Shown here piece after piece: positions 26,585 through 35,008 of a stretch of 64,000 nucleotides of DNA. Within the stretch, counting starts at the first letter, position 1. The number at the start of each line of letters is the position of its first letter. This DNA comes from Martinezella dioscoreae (lineage in GTDB: Bacteria > Pseudomonadota > Alphaproteobacteria > Rhizobiales > Rhizobiaceae). Position numbers and translations under genes: made by a program. The notes beneath the pieces are model-generated. The model saw nothing but the letters and a program-made list of their open reading frames with translations. It was not told the origin of the DNA and searched no databases. Where the stretch lies: positions 372,001-436,000 of the forward strand of contig NZ_BLAJ01000002.1 of assembly GCF_009176305.1 (NCBI RefSeq), written 5' to 3'.

Positions 26585-28070
26585 AGATGCGCTCCTTCAT
26601 GTTGGCCTCGCTGACGTCACCCGGCACCGCTTCGCCGACGATGCGGCCGGCGCGCATGTGCAGGATGCGATCGCAGGTCGCAAAGAGCTCGGAGACCTCG
26701 TCGGAAATGAGGATGATGGCGACGCCCTGGCGCGCCAGTTCGGCCACCACATCATAGATGCCCTGCTTGTTCTTGATGTCGACGCCGACTGTCGGAGAAT
26801 CGAGGATCAGCACCTTCGGCCGCGTCGCAAGCCACTTCGCCAGCACGACACGTTGCTGATTGCCGCCCGAAAGGGTCTGCACGGCACGATCGGCCGAGGG
26901 AACCTTGATGGCGAGCCGCTTGATCCAATCCTCAGCGAGTTGCCTGCGGGATTTATCGGGAATGAGCCCCAGCCGGTTTGCCATGCCCCGCATGATCGCG
27001 AGCATGATGTTGTCGCCGATCGACTGCTGCAGGATGACGCCGAGGCTCAGACGATCCTCGGAGACATAGGCGATACCCGCGCGTACGGCATCACGATTGG
27101 AGCGAAGCACAAGCTCCCTGCCCTCAAGACGAATGCTGCCGCTTTCGGCCCGATGCATGCCGAACAGCGTCAGTGCAAGCTCGGTGCGGCCCGATCCCAG
27201 CAATCCAGAGATGCCGAGCACCTCGCCGCGGCGCAGAGTGAAATCGATATCGGCAAACTCACCACGGCGCGACAGACCATGGACTTCCAGAATAGGCGCC
27301 GCCTCACCCATATTGCGGGCAACGATCGCGTGATCGATATCGAGCCCCGTCATCAGATGAGCGATCTTCTTTTCATTCATTTGATCGGCGGGCCAGGTGC
27401 CGACCTTGCGGCCGTCGCGCATGACAGTGACCCGCTCGGCGATCTCGACGACTTCGTCGAGCCGGTGGGAAACGAAGACGACGGCGATACCGTCCGCCTT
27501 GAGCCGTCCGACGATCCCCAAGAGGCGGTCGACCTCGGCCCGCGTCAGCGACGCTGTCGGTTCGTCCATGAAAATCAATCGCGCCTCGGCTGCCAGGCCG
27601 CGTGCGATCGCGACGATCTGACGCTCGGCCACCGAAAGATCGGAAACCACGAGATCGAGGTTGAGCGCAAAACCAAGCCTGGTAAGGACAGCGCTTGCCT
27701 TCTCCCGCATTCGCTTCCAGTTGACCGGTTTTACCAGCCGGTCGAGATGACTTTCGATGGCGATATTTTCAACAACGGACAGGTTGGGAAACAGAGACAG
27801 GTCCTGGAAAATCACCTGAATTCCCAGAGCCTTGGCGCGTGCTGGATCAAGCGGAAGAACCGGCCTTCCCTCGATCTCGATCATACCCGCCGAAAGCGGA
27901 TGCACGCCGGCTACGGCCTTGATGAGGGTCGACTTGCCGCAGCCGTTTTCGCCGACCAGGCAATGAATCTCGCCGGACCGCACGTCCCAGTCGATCTCTT
28001 CCAATGCCCGCACGCCGCCGAACCGTTTGGACAGTCCGGTCAAACGCAGAAACGGAATTTCATCGCTCAT
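26577..28070 (-). CDS. Sugar ABC transporter ATPase with two nucleotide-binding domains (RbsA/XylG family)
   Basis: 497 residues, the usual length of fused sugar-import ATPases. Domain 1 has Walker A GENGCGKST, signature LSVAERQ and Walker B LIFMDEPTASL. Domain 2 has a degenerate Walker A (GLLGSGRTE), signature LSGGNQQ and Walker B VLILDSPTVGVD, the asymmetry typical of this family. It powers the two permeases. ATG 28070 is preceded by GGAG at 8 nt. It is separated from the binding-protein gene by a 174-bp intercistronic region packed with hairpins, and overlaps the first permease gene by 8 bp. Confidence 0.92.
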   Translation of the reverse strand: MSDEIPFLRLTGLSKRFGGVRALEEIDWDVRSGEIHCLVGENGCGKSTLIKAVAGVHPLSAGMIEIEGRPVLPLDPARAKALGIQVIFQDLSLFPNLSVVENIAIESHLDRLVKPVNWKRMREKASAVLTRLGFALNLDLVVSDLSVAERQIVAIARGLAAEARLIFMDEPTASLTRAEVDRLLGIVGRLKADGIAVVFVSHRLDEVVEIAERVTVMRDGRKVGTWPADQMNEKKIAHLMTGLDIDHAIVARNMGEAAPILEVHGLSRRGEFADIDFTLRRGEVLGISGLLGSGRTELALTLFGMHRAESGSIRLEGRELVLRSNRDAVRAGIAYVSEDRLSLGVILQQSIGDNIMLAIMRGMANRLGLIPDKSRRQLAEDWIKRLAIKVPSADRAVQTLSGGNQQRVVLAKWLATRPKVLILDSPTVGVDIKNKQGIYDVVAELARQGVAIILISDEVSELFATCDRILHMRAGRIVGEAVPGDVSEANMKERIYA

Positions 28071-28095
28071 CGATCCACTCCGATTGCCATGAATC

Positions 28096-28127
28096 GGCCG
28101 GCGGCGGCTTGAAGCCTGCCGCCGGCC
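28096..28127. other. Strong GC-rich intercistronic hairpin
   Basis: Ten-base arms GGCCGGCGGC (28096-28105) and GCCGCCGGCC (28118-28127) enclose a short inner stem. It lies between the binding-protein and ATPase genes of one operon. There is no T-tract on either side, so mRNA protection or attenuation is more likely than simple termination. Confidence 0.65.
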
Positions 28128-28147
28128 CTCGGGAGGAACTGTCAGAA

Positions 28148-28178
28148 CTTTTCCGCTTCTCTTCTCATCGCGGAAAAG
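28148..28178. other. Second intercistronic hairpin
   Basis: Nine-base perfect arms CTTTTCCGC (28148-28156) and GCGGAAAAG (28170-28178) are separated by 13 nt. Together with the hairpins on both sides it could stabilise the 3' end of the binding-protein message, a common way to obtain more binding protein than ATPase. Confidence 0.6.
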
Positions 28179-28202
28179 CTCTATCCTCTTGGTTCCTTAC
28201 GC

Positions 28203-28243
28203 ATTCCGGACGGAAAACCGCTGCGCACTTTTCCTGGAAATGC
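28203..28243. repeat. RIME-like dispersed palindromic repeat, copy 2
   Basis: The palindrome GGAAAA...TTTTCC (about 28206-28228) surrounds CCGCTGCGCAC and is followed by AATGCTTTAG. It matches the repeat at 12970-13013 at most central positions (AAAACCGCTGC-CACTTTT). It sits directly after the stop of the binding-protein gene, inside the operon. Confidence 0.7.
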
Positions 28244-28244
28244 T

Positions 28245-29252
28245 TTAGAGACCAAGCGCTACGAGCCGGTCGATATTTTCCTTATCGAGCGACTCGAGCT
28301 TCTGGGCCTGGATGAGTTTCTTGTCTGGATAGACACGCACCTTCCCGACGCCGGTCAGCTCCATATTGTCGGTGGGCTCCTTGCCAGCCGCCAGCAGGGA
28401 GGCGAGCTGAACGAAGATTTCGCCCGCCGTCATCGGATTCCAGATGAAGCCACCGCGGATGGTGCCGGACTTGACGTATTTGACGCCCTGCCCCGGAGAG
28501 AAGCCACCGACGAGCGCGATCGACTTCGCCTTTTCGCGATCGTCGAGAACGCGCGCCGCACCGATCGGACCTTGCGAGCCGAATGTCAGGATGCCCTTAA
28601 GATCCGGATGAGCGCGAAGCTGGTCCTGCGTGGTCTTGATGCTGTCATCCAGGCTCTCGGCCACGCCGAAGCGGTCGCCGAGCATTTCCATCTTCGGGTA
28701 CTTCTGCTTCTGATAGGCGATCGCGGCATCGGCCCAGGCATTATGCAGGGGAACCGTCAGCGATCCGACATAGACGATATATTTGCCTTCTTCGCCCATC
28801 TGCTTGGCAAGCAGGTCCATATGGGCCTGGCCATAGCCTTCGATGGTTGTCAGCTCGAAGTCCCAATCGGCTTCCTTCTGGTTCGGCCCTTCATGGGCCA
28901 GCACCTTGATGCCTGCGGCCCGCGCGCGGCCGAGAACGGGATCGAGGGCAGCGGAGTCGTTCGGCACGATGCCGATGACAGCGACCTTGCGGGCGATCAG
29001 ATCTTCGATCGCACGCACCTGCTGGGCGGCATCGGCCTGCGTCGGCCCGACCATCCAGGCATTGGCCTTGTATTCCGGTGCCGCCTTCTTGATGCCGACT
29101 TCCATGGCATTGAACCATGGAATGCCGCCAATCTTGACCACGACGCCGACTTGCGGCTCGGCCGCCTGTGCGACGCCGATCGTGCCGCCCAGAGTGCCGG
29201 CGACGACAGCTCCACCTATTCCGACGAGTAGGGTTCGTCTTGTAACTTCCAT
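28245..29252 (-). CDS. Periplasmic sugar-binding protein of ABC transporter
   Basis: 335 residues. A Tat-like signal, TRRTLLVGIGG, and a hydrophobic stretch end near residue 30 (VAQAAEP). The mature part is a type I periplasmic binding protein of the ribose/rhamnose/AI-2 group: VGVVVKIGGIPWFNAMEVGI, IGIVPNDSAALDPVL, VLAHEGP and GILTFGSQGPIGAARVL fit the hinge and ligand strands. It delivers the sugar to the permease pair. A very strong ribosome-binding site (GGGAGGAG) precedes ATG 29252. The first 37 bp overlap the end of the lacI-type gene, showing one transcript. Confidence 0.88.
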   Translation of the reverse strand: MEVTRRTLLVGIGGAVVAGTLGGTIGVAQAAEPQVGVVVKIGGIPWFNAMEVGIKKAAPEYKANAWMVGPTQADAAQQVRAIEDLIARKVAVIGIVPNDSAALDPVLGRARAAGIKVLAHEGPNQKEADWDFELTTIEGYGQAHMDLLAKQMGEEGKYIVYVGSLTVPLHNAWADAAIAYQKQKYPKMEMLGDRFGVAESLDDSIKTTQDQLRAHPDLKGILTFGSQGPIGAARVLDDREKAKSIALVGGFSPGQGVKYVKSGTIRGGFIWNPMTAGEIFVQLASLLAAGKEPTDNMELTGVGKVRVYPDKKLIQAQKLESLDKENIDRLVALGL

Positions 29253-30286
29253 TTTTCTCCTCCCAGTTTCGTGTTACCCGCCTCCTCAAGCGGGCTCCGC
29301 GGCGTCGAACCGCGGATCTCGACGGCGCAGCGCAGGCGCCGCGTAACCGGCTTTCCTCCGGAGCCGGTCATACGTCGCAACAACAGCGCCCAGGCCTGCT
29401 CGGCCATTTCCTCAACGGGCTGGCGCACCGCCGTAATGCCGGGTGCGACCAGCCTCATCCATTCCATCTCGTCGAAGCTCGCAAAGGCGAGATCGCCAGG
29501 CACCGAAAGCCCGATCTCCGCCATGGTGCGGTACGTCAGAAGCGTCGTGCCGTGGTCGAGCGAAAACAGCGCGCCAGGCAAAGGGCGCTGACGCAGACGC
29601 CCCTCAAGGCGCTGCGCGCCATTGGCATCGTCTATGCCGATTTCCAGCATTTCGACATGCATACGGCCGGCCGCAGCGCGCACGCCCTCCCAGCGTTCGC
29701 GAACATTGGTGATCGAAAGGCTGCTGCCCAGAACCAGGCAATCACCATAACCCTGCCTGTCGAGATGGGCGGCGATCGCGCCGGCAGCCGGGCCATTGTC
29801 GACTGCGATCAAATCGAAGCCGGCCGCGTCGGGTATACGGTCGGCCAATACGACCGGCGCAAAGAAGCCGTTCGGCAAGCGTTCCGCAAAGGCGCCATCA
29901 CAGGGGATGACAATCAGGCCGGCCGGACGCCATGAGCGGATCTTGCGCAGCCGGTCGGCCTCTTCCTCGGCATTGTTGCGCGCGGAGACGACCACCAGAT
30001 CGTAATCGTCGAGGCGCGCCAGATGCTCCAGCGTGGAAACGAAGGAGGCAAACATCGGATTGGTGAGATCCGGCACCACGACACCGGCAAGCTGTGCCTT
30101 GCGCGAGCGCAGCCGCGATGCGCCGAGATCGACGACATAGCCAAGCTCACGCACCGCGTCGTTCACGCGCCTGGCGAAATCCGGAGAGACCGTGGGTTTG
30201 CCATTGAGGACGTTCGAAACGGTCGCTACCGAGACGCCTGCTTTGTCGGCCACCATCTTGATGGAAGGGGTTCGCGATTTCGACAT
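29216..30286 (-). CDS. LacI-family transcriptional repressor of the sugar operon
   Basis: 356 residues. The N-terminal LacI helix-turn-helix (IKMVADKAGVSVATVSNVLNG, residues about 9-29) and hinge (GASRLRSRKAQLAGVVVPDL) are followed by a sugar-binding periplasmic-protein-like domain ending near residue 335. GGGAGGG lies 7 nt before ATG 30286. It is first in the seven-gene operon and probably represses it until the sugar or its derivative binds. The likely operators are the two inverted copies at 30334-30346 and 30396-30408, in the divergent gap. The 3' end overlaps the binding-protein start by 37 bp. Confidence 0.88.
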   Translation of the reverse strand: MSKSRTPSIKMVADKAGVSVATVSNVLNGKPTVSPDFARRVNDAVRELGYVVDLGASRLRSRKAQLAGVVVPDLTNPMFASFVSTLEHLARLDDYDLVVVSARNNAEEEADRLRKIRSWRPAGLIVIPCDGAFAERLPNGFFAPVVLADRIPDAAGFDLIAVDNGPAAGAIAAHLDRQGYGDCLVLGSSLSITNVRERWEGVRAAAGRMHVEMLEIGIDDANGAQRLEGRLRQRPLPGALFSLDHGTTLLTYRTMAEIGLSVPGDLAFASFDEMEWMRLVAPGITAVRQPVEEMAEQAWALLLRRMTGSGGKPVTRRLRCAVEIRGSTPRSPLEEAGNTKLGGEKWKLQDEPYSSE

Positions 30287-30333
30287 TCTGCCCTCCCTTC
30301 AACAATCTCAGATTGATAATACGAAAATCCTGG

Positions 30334-30346
30334 TGAAACGTTTTAT
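30334..30346 (+). promoter_or_regulatory. LacI-type operator candidate 1
   Basis: TGAAACGTTTTAT contains the palindromic core AAACGTTT with central CG, as in LacI-family sites. It lies 48 bp upstream of the repressor start. The inverted copy at 30396-30408 differs at one of 13 positions. Confidence 0.65.
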
Positions 30347-30395
30347 TGTAAGCTATACCAGCATAGATGCGGTGTCAACGTGAGCGTTTCTAAGT

Positions 30396-30408
30396 ATAAA
30401 ACGATTCA
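30396..30408 (-). promoter_or_regulatory. LacI-type operator candidate 2
   Basis: Read on the minus strand this is TGAATCGTTTTAT, 12/13 identical to the copy at 30334-30346 and inverted relative to it. The centres are about 62 bp (six helical turns) apart, suitable for repressor looping over both divergent promoters. A weaker relative (TGAGCGTTTCTA) lies at about 30381-30392. Confidence 0.65.
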
Positions 30409-30463
30409 TGTCTTTCGCATTGCAGCAAATGTTTTTTGCATCCACGAAATCGGGAGGACGAGC

Positions 30464-31360
30464 ATGAACAAACTGGGAGTTCACGCGCTGGTATGGGAGG
30501 CCGGCTGGAGCCGCGACGAATGCGCCCGCGCAATCGCAAACAGCGCCGAGGTGGGTTACGATTTCATCGAGGCACCAGCGCTCGACCCAAGCCTGATCGA
30601 TCCGGAATTCACCCGCCGGCAGCTGGAGAAGAACGGCATCGGCATTAACTTCTCGCTTGGTCTCGATTTTGAAACCGATATCTCAAGCAGCGACAAGGAG
30701 AAGGGTCGGCGCGGCAAGGAAAGGTTGGAACAGGCGATCGCCGTCTGCCGCGATTGCGGCGGCGAATATATCGGCGGCATTCTGCATTCCGCTTTCGGCA
30801 AATATAGCGAGCCGACGACAGCTGCCGGCGTCGCGCAATCGGTCGATATCCTGCGAGAGGTGGCCGAGACGGCGGCGAAAAGCAACATCACGCTGGTTCT
30901 GGAGGTGGTAAACCGCTACGAATCCAACGTGCTGAACACGGCCGCCCAGGCCGTGGAGATGTGCAAGCGCATCGGCATGCCGAACGTGAAGGTGCATCTC
31001 GATGTCTATCACATGAATATCGAGGAATCCGATATTCAGGCCGCCATTCTCGAAACCGGCGATTATCTCGGCTATTTCCATACCGGCGATTCCCATCGCG
31101 GCTATATGGGCTCGGGCACGATCGATCTTACCGGCGTCTTCAGGGCCCTCGTCCGTTCCGGCTACCAGGGGCCGATCACTTTCGAATCCTTCTCCTCCCG
31201 CGTTGTCGGCCAGCCGCTCGAAGGCATCCTCGGCATCTGGCGCAACCTCTGGGATGATGGCCGCGACCTTGCCGAACATGCGCTGATGTATACGAAGGCG
31301 CAGCTCAAGGCCGCGCAGGAGGCCCAGCGTCAAAGCCAGCAGCGCAGCCGTCTCCCGTGA
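30464..31360 (+). CDS. Sugar isomerase/epimerase of the D-tagatose 3-epimerase type
   Basis: 298 residues from ATG 30464, which has GGGAGGA 7 nt upstream; the frame extends back to 30380 but without a ribosome-binding site. It is a TIM barrel of the AP-endonuclease-2/ketose 3-epimerase family. Glu in LVLEVVNRYE, Asp/His in VHLDVYHMN, His in YFHTGDSHRGYMGSG and Glu in ITFESFSS are the four metal/catalytic positions. Such enzymes epimerise ketoses at C3. It is divergent from the LacI operon and shares the operator region, so it likely supplies the FGGY kinase with its ketose. Confidence 0.85.
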   Translation: MNKLGVHALVWEAGWSRDECARAIANSAEVGYDFIEAPALDPSLIDPEFTRRQLEKNGIGINFSLGLDFETDISSSDKEKGRRGKERLEQAIAVCRDCGGEYIGGILHSAFGKYSEPTTAAGVAQSVDILREVAETAAKSNITLVLEVVNRYESNVLNTAAQAVEMCKRIGMPNVKVHLDVYHMNIEESDIQAAILETGDYLGYFHTGDSHRGYMGSGTIDLTGVFRALVRSGYQGPITFESFSSRVVGQPLEGILGIWRNLWDDGRDLAEHALMYTKAQLKAAQEAQRQSQQRSRLP

Positions 31361-31362
31361 TA

Positions 31363-31413
31363 CGGCACTCCATCGTGCCGAAGCATCGGCTCCCGCCTAT
31401 CGAGGGAGCCGAT
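31363..31413 (+). terminator. Tandem hairpins, probable terminator between convergent genes
   Basis: Hairpin one has arms CGGCAC/GTGCCG (31363-31380). Hairpin two has a perfect 10-bp stem ATCGGCTCCC/GGGAGCCGAT (31385-31394 and 31404-31413) ending in a short T run. They fill the 58-bp gap between the convergent epimerase and L,D-transpeptidase genes and could stop transcription from both sides. Confidence 0.7.
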
Positions 31414-31418
31414 TTCGC

Positions 31419-32186
31419 TCAGGCAGAAATCGCCTTGCTTTGAAGCGGCGCCTGATGAACGACGATGCGCGCGTGGTATGGAATGCGTTCGTAGAGGTCG
31501 ATGACGTCCTGATTGATCAGGCGAACGCAGCCGGACGATGCTGCCTTGCCGATCGAGCGCCATTCCGGTGAACCATGCAGACGATAGAGCGTGTCCTTGC
31601 CATTCTGGAAGATATAGAGCGCGCGGGCACCCAGCGGATTCTTGATTCCCGGATCCATGCCGCCATTGGCGACGGAATATTTCGCGAGTTCCGGCTTGCG
31701 GGCAATCATGTCGCCCGGCGGCTTCCAGCGCGGCCAATGCTGGCGCCAATGGATGATCCCTTCGCCCTGCCATGCAAAGCCGTCGCGACCGATGCCGACA
31801 CCGTAGCGCATGGCCGTGCCGCCGCGCTCCACGACATAGAGAAATCTCGACGCCGTATCCACGACGACTGTACCGGGCGCCTCGCCGGTCGGATCGGGAA
31901 CGCGCTGCCGATAAAACTTCGGGTCCAGCTTTCGGTAGGGAACCGCCGGAATGACATGACCGCCATCGACCACGGAGGCATAGCGTGCTTCGAGTTCGGG
32001 ATCGGGTGTGACGACGCTCTGAGGTTCCGACGCCACGGGAACGACAGGTGGCGTACGAACCGGAGCTGCAATGGGAGTTGGAACCGGGGCGGTGGTGGCA
32101 CAGCCCGCAAGCGCTGCCGTCGCAGAGATAGACCCCAGCATGAAGGCCCGCCGGGAAAGAGTCTTTTCATTCTTGGTTGAGCGCAT
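31419..32186 (-). CDS. L,D-transpeptidase (YkuD family) lipoprotein
   Basis: 255 residues from ATG 32186, with AGGACAGGA upstream; a longer frame from 32264 lacks support. A twin-Arg/lipoprotein signal SRRAFMLGSISATAALAGC has lipobox LAGC with Cys29. A Pro/Val-rich linker follows. The YkuD domain (about 110-250) has HGSPEWRS and the catalytic SSGCVRLIN. Such enzymes form 3-3 cross-links in peptidoglycan or attach outer-membrane proteins to it, a prominent activity in Rhizobiales, which lean on L,D-transpeptidation for polar growth. It would face the periplasm, anchored by lipid. Confidence 0.88.
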   Translation of the reverse strand: MRSTKNEKTLSRRAFMLGSISATAALAGCATTAPVPTPIAAPVRTPPVVPVASEPQSVVTPDPELEARYASVVDGGHVIPAVPYRKLDPKFYRQRVPDPTGEAPGTVVVDTASRFLYVVERGGTAMRYGVGIGRDGFAWQGEGIIHWRQHWPRWKPPGDMIARKPELAKYSVANGGMDPGIKNPLGARALYIFQNGKDTLYRLHGSPEWRSIGKAASSGCVRLINQDVIDLYERIPYHARIVVHQAPLQSKAISA

Positions 32187-32552
32187 TCCTGTCCTAACAA
32201 ACCCCGCATATTGATATCGCCTTCTTCGACGGATGAGGCCGAAAGAGGCGACATGTCTCATCATTAAGTGGTGGTGACCTCATAGCCACTCGGGACCTGT
32301 AATGACAAGTTCGCCAATACCATGACCTTGCAAACTCAATCGACGAGTGTGGGCCAGAAGCCACAGCGATCTTGTGTTTCCGCGAGTTTATTGGGCGCTT
32401 GCCGCCTTACCGATGCGCAAACGTGCTGTTTGCACGGAGGCACTTGCTCGCCGCGACATTGCGATATGTATCGGCTAGATATTGAAGGAATGGCTGGACA
32501 GGACATTGTATCCCATGTCCTGCCAATCCTCATGCCGGGCTGCAAGTGGTTT
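32187..32552. other. Intergenic, no gene recognised
   Basis: The leader of the L,D-transpeptidase gene and the 3' side of cfa lie here. Short frames exist on both strands but none has a ribosome-binding site with a credible protein. No T-tracted hairpin is obvious at the cfa end. Confidence 0.4.
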
Positions 32553-33893
32553 CTAAAGGTTCCGCGAGGACTCGCCTCCGGATTGATTTTGCTGGCGGGA
32601 TTTGCGCTCGTCATGCAAGGTCAGATCTCGCCTTGCCCGCGCGCTCGCAGCTTCGATCGGCCCTGCCCTCCCTTGCTCGGCAATAACAGCCCGCGCCCGC
32701 TCGATATCGACCATATAGTCACGGGACAGCGGCAGAGCGGAAACGTTCTTCGTCAGTTGCAGTTGCCAGTTCATGTGACCCATGCGACGGAAGGCAAGTT
32801 CGGACCCGACGAGGTAGAACTCGAACATCCGACAGAACCGCTCGTCATAGAGTTTTGCCAAAGTGCTTCTGTTCTTCATGAAGCGGTCGCGCCACTGCTC
32901 GAGTGTCTTGGCGTAATGGAGGCGCAGGATCTCGATATCGGTCGTCCAGAGACCAGATTTTTCGACCACGGACAGGACCTCGGAGACCGCCGGCGAATAG
33001 CCGCCAGGGAAGATATATTTCGCGATCCACGGATTCGTGCTGCCGGGACCATCAGCCCGACCGATTGCATGGATCAGCGCGACACCGTCCTCCTTGAGCA
33101 CGGAGCGGATCTTGTCGAAGAAAGTCTTGTAATGGTTGATGCCCACATGCTCGAACATGCCGACCGAGACGACGCGGTCGACCGGACGCGTCCAGGAGCG
33201 ATAATCCAGCAGTTCGAACGTGACCATATGCTCCAGCCCGGCATCCTTCGCGCGGGCTCGTGCGGCCAGCAATTGCTCTTCCGAAAGCGTAAGACCCGTC
33301 ACCCGAGCACCGAACTCCCTGGCGAGATAGAGCGCCATGCCGCCCCATCCGCAGCCAATGTCCAGAACCTCGAGGCCCGGGCGGTCGAGCATGAGTTTCG
33401 ATGCGATATGCCGCTTCTTCTTGAGCTGAGCCTCCTCCAGGGTCTCGTCGCCGACCGGGAAATAGGCGCAGGAATATTGCCGGTCTTCATCCAGCATCAA
33501 GGAGTAGAGCCGGGCATCGAGATCGTAATGATGCGCGACATTGCGCTTCGAGCGACCGGCGAAATTCAATTGATCGAGATTTCGGCGCAGCCAGCGGACC
33601 TTTTCCATCAGCTTCTCGAAGGGATGGCTCCCGCCTTCCATCATGTTGAGAGCGAGCAAGTCCACCATCTCGTAAAGATCGCCGGAAGCCGGTTCGACTT
33701 CACCGTCCATATAGGCCTCGCCCAGCGCCAGAGCCGGATTGAGGAGCAGACGGCGTTTTGCACGGGCGGTGTTGATTTTCATCGCTGCACGCGGTTCCGA
33801 TCCCGTACCGAAACTGCGCGTGGAACCGTCCGGAAAAGTGACCGTGAGCGTTCCGATTTTGATCAAGCGGGAAAGAGCTGCTTCTAGGAACAT
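32553..33893 (-). CDS. cfa: Cyclopropane-fatty-acyl-phospholipid synthase
   Basis: 446 residues. It transfers a methylene group from S-adenosylmethionine to cis double bonds of membrane phospholipid acyl chains. An N-terminal lipid-binding domain (about 1-125) precedes the methyltransferase domain with LDIGCGWGGMALYLAREFG (SAM motif I). The family's VGMFEHVG, with active-site Glu, and the region YIFPGGYSP and NFAGRSKRNVAHHYDL are also conserved. The last 35 residues are polar and poorly conserved. Rhizobia carry several cfa genes, induced in acid or stationary phase; the locus shows no clear partner gene. Confidence 0.9.
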   Translation of the reverse strand: MFLEAALSRLIKIGTLTVTFPDGSTRSFGTGSEPRAAMKINTARAKRRLLLNPALALGEAYMDGEVEPASGDLYEMVDLLALNMMEGGSHPFEKLMEKVRWLRRNLDQLNFAGRSKRNVAHHYDLDARLYSLMLDEDRQYSCAYFPVGDETLEEAQLKKKRHIASKLMLDRPGLEVLDIGCGWGGMALYLAREFGARVTGLTLSEEQLLAARARAKDAGLEHMVTFELLDYRSWTRPVDRVVSVGMFEHVGINHYKTFFDKIRSVLKEDGVALIHAIGRADGPGSTNPWIAKYIFPGGYSPAVSEVLSVVEKSGLWTTDIEILRLHYAKTLEQWRDRFMKNRSTLAKLYDERFCRMFEFYLVGSELAFRRMGHMNWQLQLTKNVSALPLSRDYMVDIERARAVIAEQGRAGPIEAASARARRDLTLHDERKSRQQNQSGGESSRNL

Positions 33894-34223
33894 GACAACT
33901 ACCTGTTTATCGTTTCCTTGACGGTGATCTCCTGGCCTGAGGGGTGGCGAAGAATCCCGTACCGGTATCGAAAGCGTACTACTTAATCTGGTAAAATATC
34001 CAGATCATTTGCGACATCAAGGTTGAGTAAGCTCAAACGCGCCTACAAGGATGCTCGCCCCCTCCGCAGGATCACTGCTTCGGCTATATATAGCCAGCCG
34101 GCTGCCGGAATGTGAGACCTCTCCCGGCGGCAAAGGGTGCGCGACAGCCGAATGCAAGCCGTATAGCATCGCCTCCGCCGAGCAGCGTTACGCGGAAGGA
34201 ATGCACTCCGACGCGGGACACGC
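33894..34223. other. Intergenic, no gene recognised
   Basis: This region lies upstream of cfa and downstream of an SDR gene. It holds an AT-rich patch (about 33975-34025) that could be the cfa promoter. GCCTACAAGG-like and TATATATAGCC words appear, but no convincing coding frame or terminator. Confidence 0.4.
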
Positions 34224-34997
34224 CTACCAGCAGGTGAAGCCGGCATCCACGTTGACGATCGCGCCCGTCATCAGGCTGGCAGCGCCCGATGCAAGGAAGA
34301 GAACCGCGCTGGCGACTTCCTCTGGCGTTCCCATCCGCCCCATCGGCGTATCGGCAAGCCAGACCGGAATGCGTTCATGATTGGCCTCGACCGCCATCAC
34401 CATAGGCGTTTCGATATAGGTAGGAGCCACGGCATTCACCCGGACGCCATGCTCTGCCCATTCCGCCGCCATCGACCGTGTGAGATGATGGACCGCCGCT
34501 TTGGAGACGTTGTATGGCGTCTGTGGTTGCGGCCTATTGCAGATGATTCCAGACATCGAACCGAGATTGACGATGGCGCCGCGTTTTTGAGCAATCATGT
34601 GGCGGCCGAAGGCGCGCGAGCACCAGAACACGCCATTGACATTGACATCCATCATTCGCAGCCAATCGGCGTCGCTGACATCCTGCGAGGGTATGCCGCT
34701 CTGACCGATCCCAGCATTGTTCACCAGAATCGTCGCGGCACTGCCGCCATCGACGAGTTCCGTGGCGATCGCCTCCATTCGCGCGGAGTCCGTGACATCG
34801 CCGATCCGTACATCGATGTCGTAACCCTTCTCCCGTAAAGCGAGAGCTCCCCGTGCGTCGGCCTCGTCACGCTCGATGACGACGACTGCAGCGCCAGCTT
34901 CAGCCAGTGCCTCTACGCAGCAAAGGCCGATGGCGCGGCCACCGCCCGTAACCACAGCCCGCTCGCCATCGAGCCGGAATTTCTCCTGATAACCCAT
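34224..34997 (-). CDS. Short-chain dehydrogenase/reductase, polyol/sugar type
   Basis: 257 residues from ATG 34997, with GAGGAG at 8 nt. The classical SDR marks are TGGGRAIG (cofactor loop), NNAGIG, the catalytic Ser in NLGSMSG and YNVSK. The C-terminal NVDAGFTCW ends like many sugar-alcohol dehydrogenases. A basic/acidic pattern after beta-2 (VVVIERDEAD) suggests NAD rather than NADP. It follows another SDR gene after 11 bp in the same operon. Substrate is unknown; a sugar or polyol is likely given the neighbouring PfkB kinase. Confidence 0.84.
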   Translation of the reverse strand: MGYQEKFRLDGERAVVTGGGRAIGLCCVEALAEAGAAVVVIERDEADARGALALREKGYDIDVRIGDVTDSARMEAIATELVDGGSAATILVNNAGIGQSGIPSQDVSDADWLRMMDVNVNGVFWCSRAFGRHMIAQKRGAIVNLGSMSGIICNRPQPQTPYNVSKAAVHHLTRSMAAEWAEHGVRVNAVAPTYIETPMVMAVEANHERIPVWLADTPMGRMGTPEEVASAVLFLASGAASLMTGAIVNVDAGFTCW

Positions 34998-35008
34998 GGC
35001 TTTGCTCC

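Noticed and set aside
26658..28112. A 484-codon open frame on the plus strand
   Set aside because: Antisense shadow of the sugar ABC ATPase gene; composition and lack of motifs show it is not a gene.
31365..31374. GGCACTCCAT, the core of the 20-bp shared element, inside a terminator hairpin
   Set aside because: Only 10 bp match and it is part of a stem-loop after a stop codon; expected by chance at about this rate.
32322..33887. A 521-codon open frame on the plus strand
   Set aside because: Antisense to cfa, whose SAM motif and length are certain.
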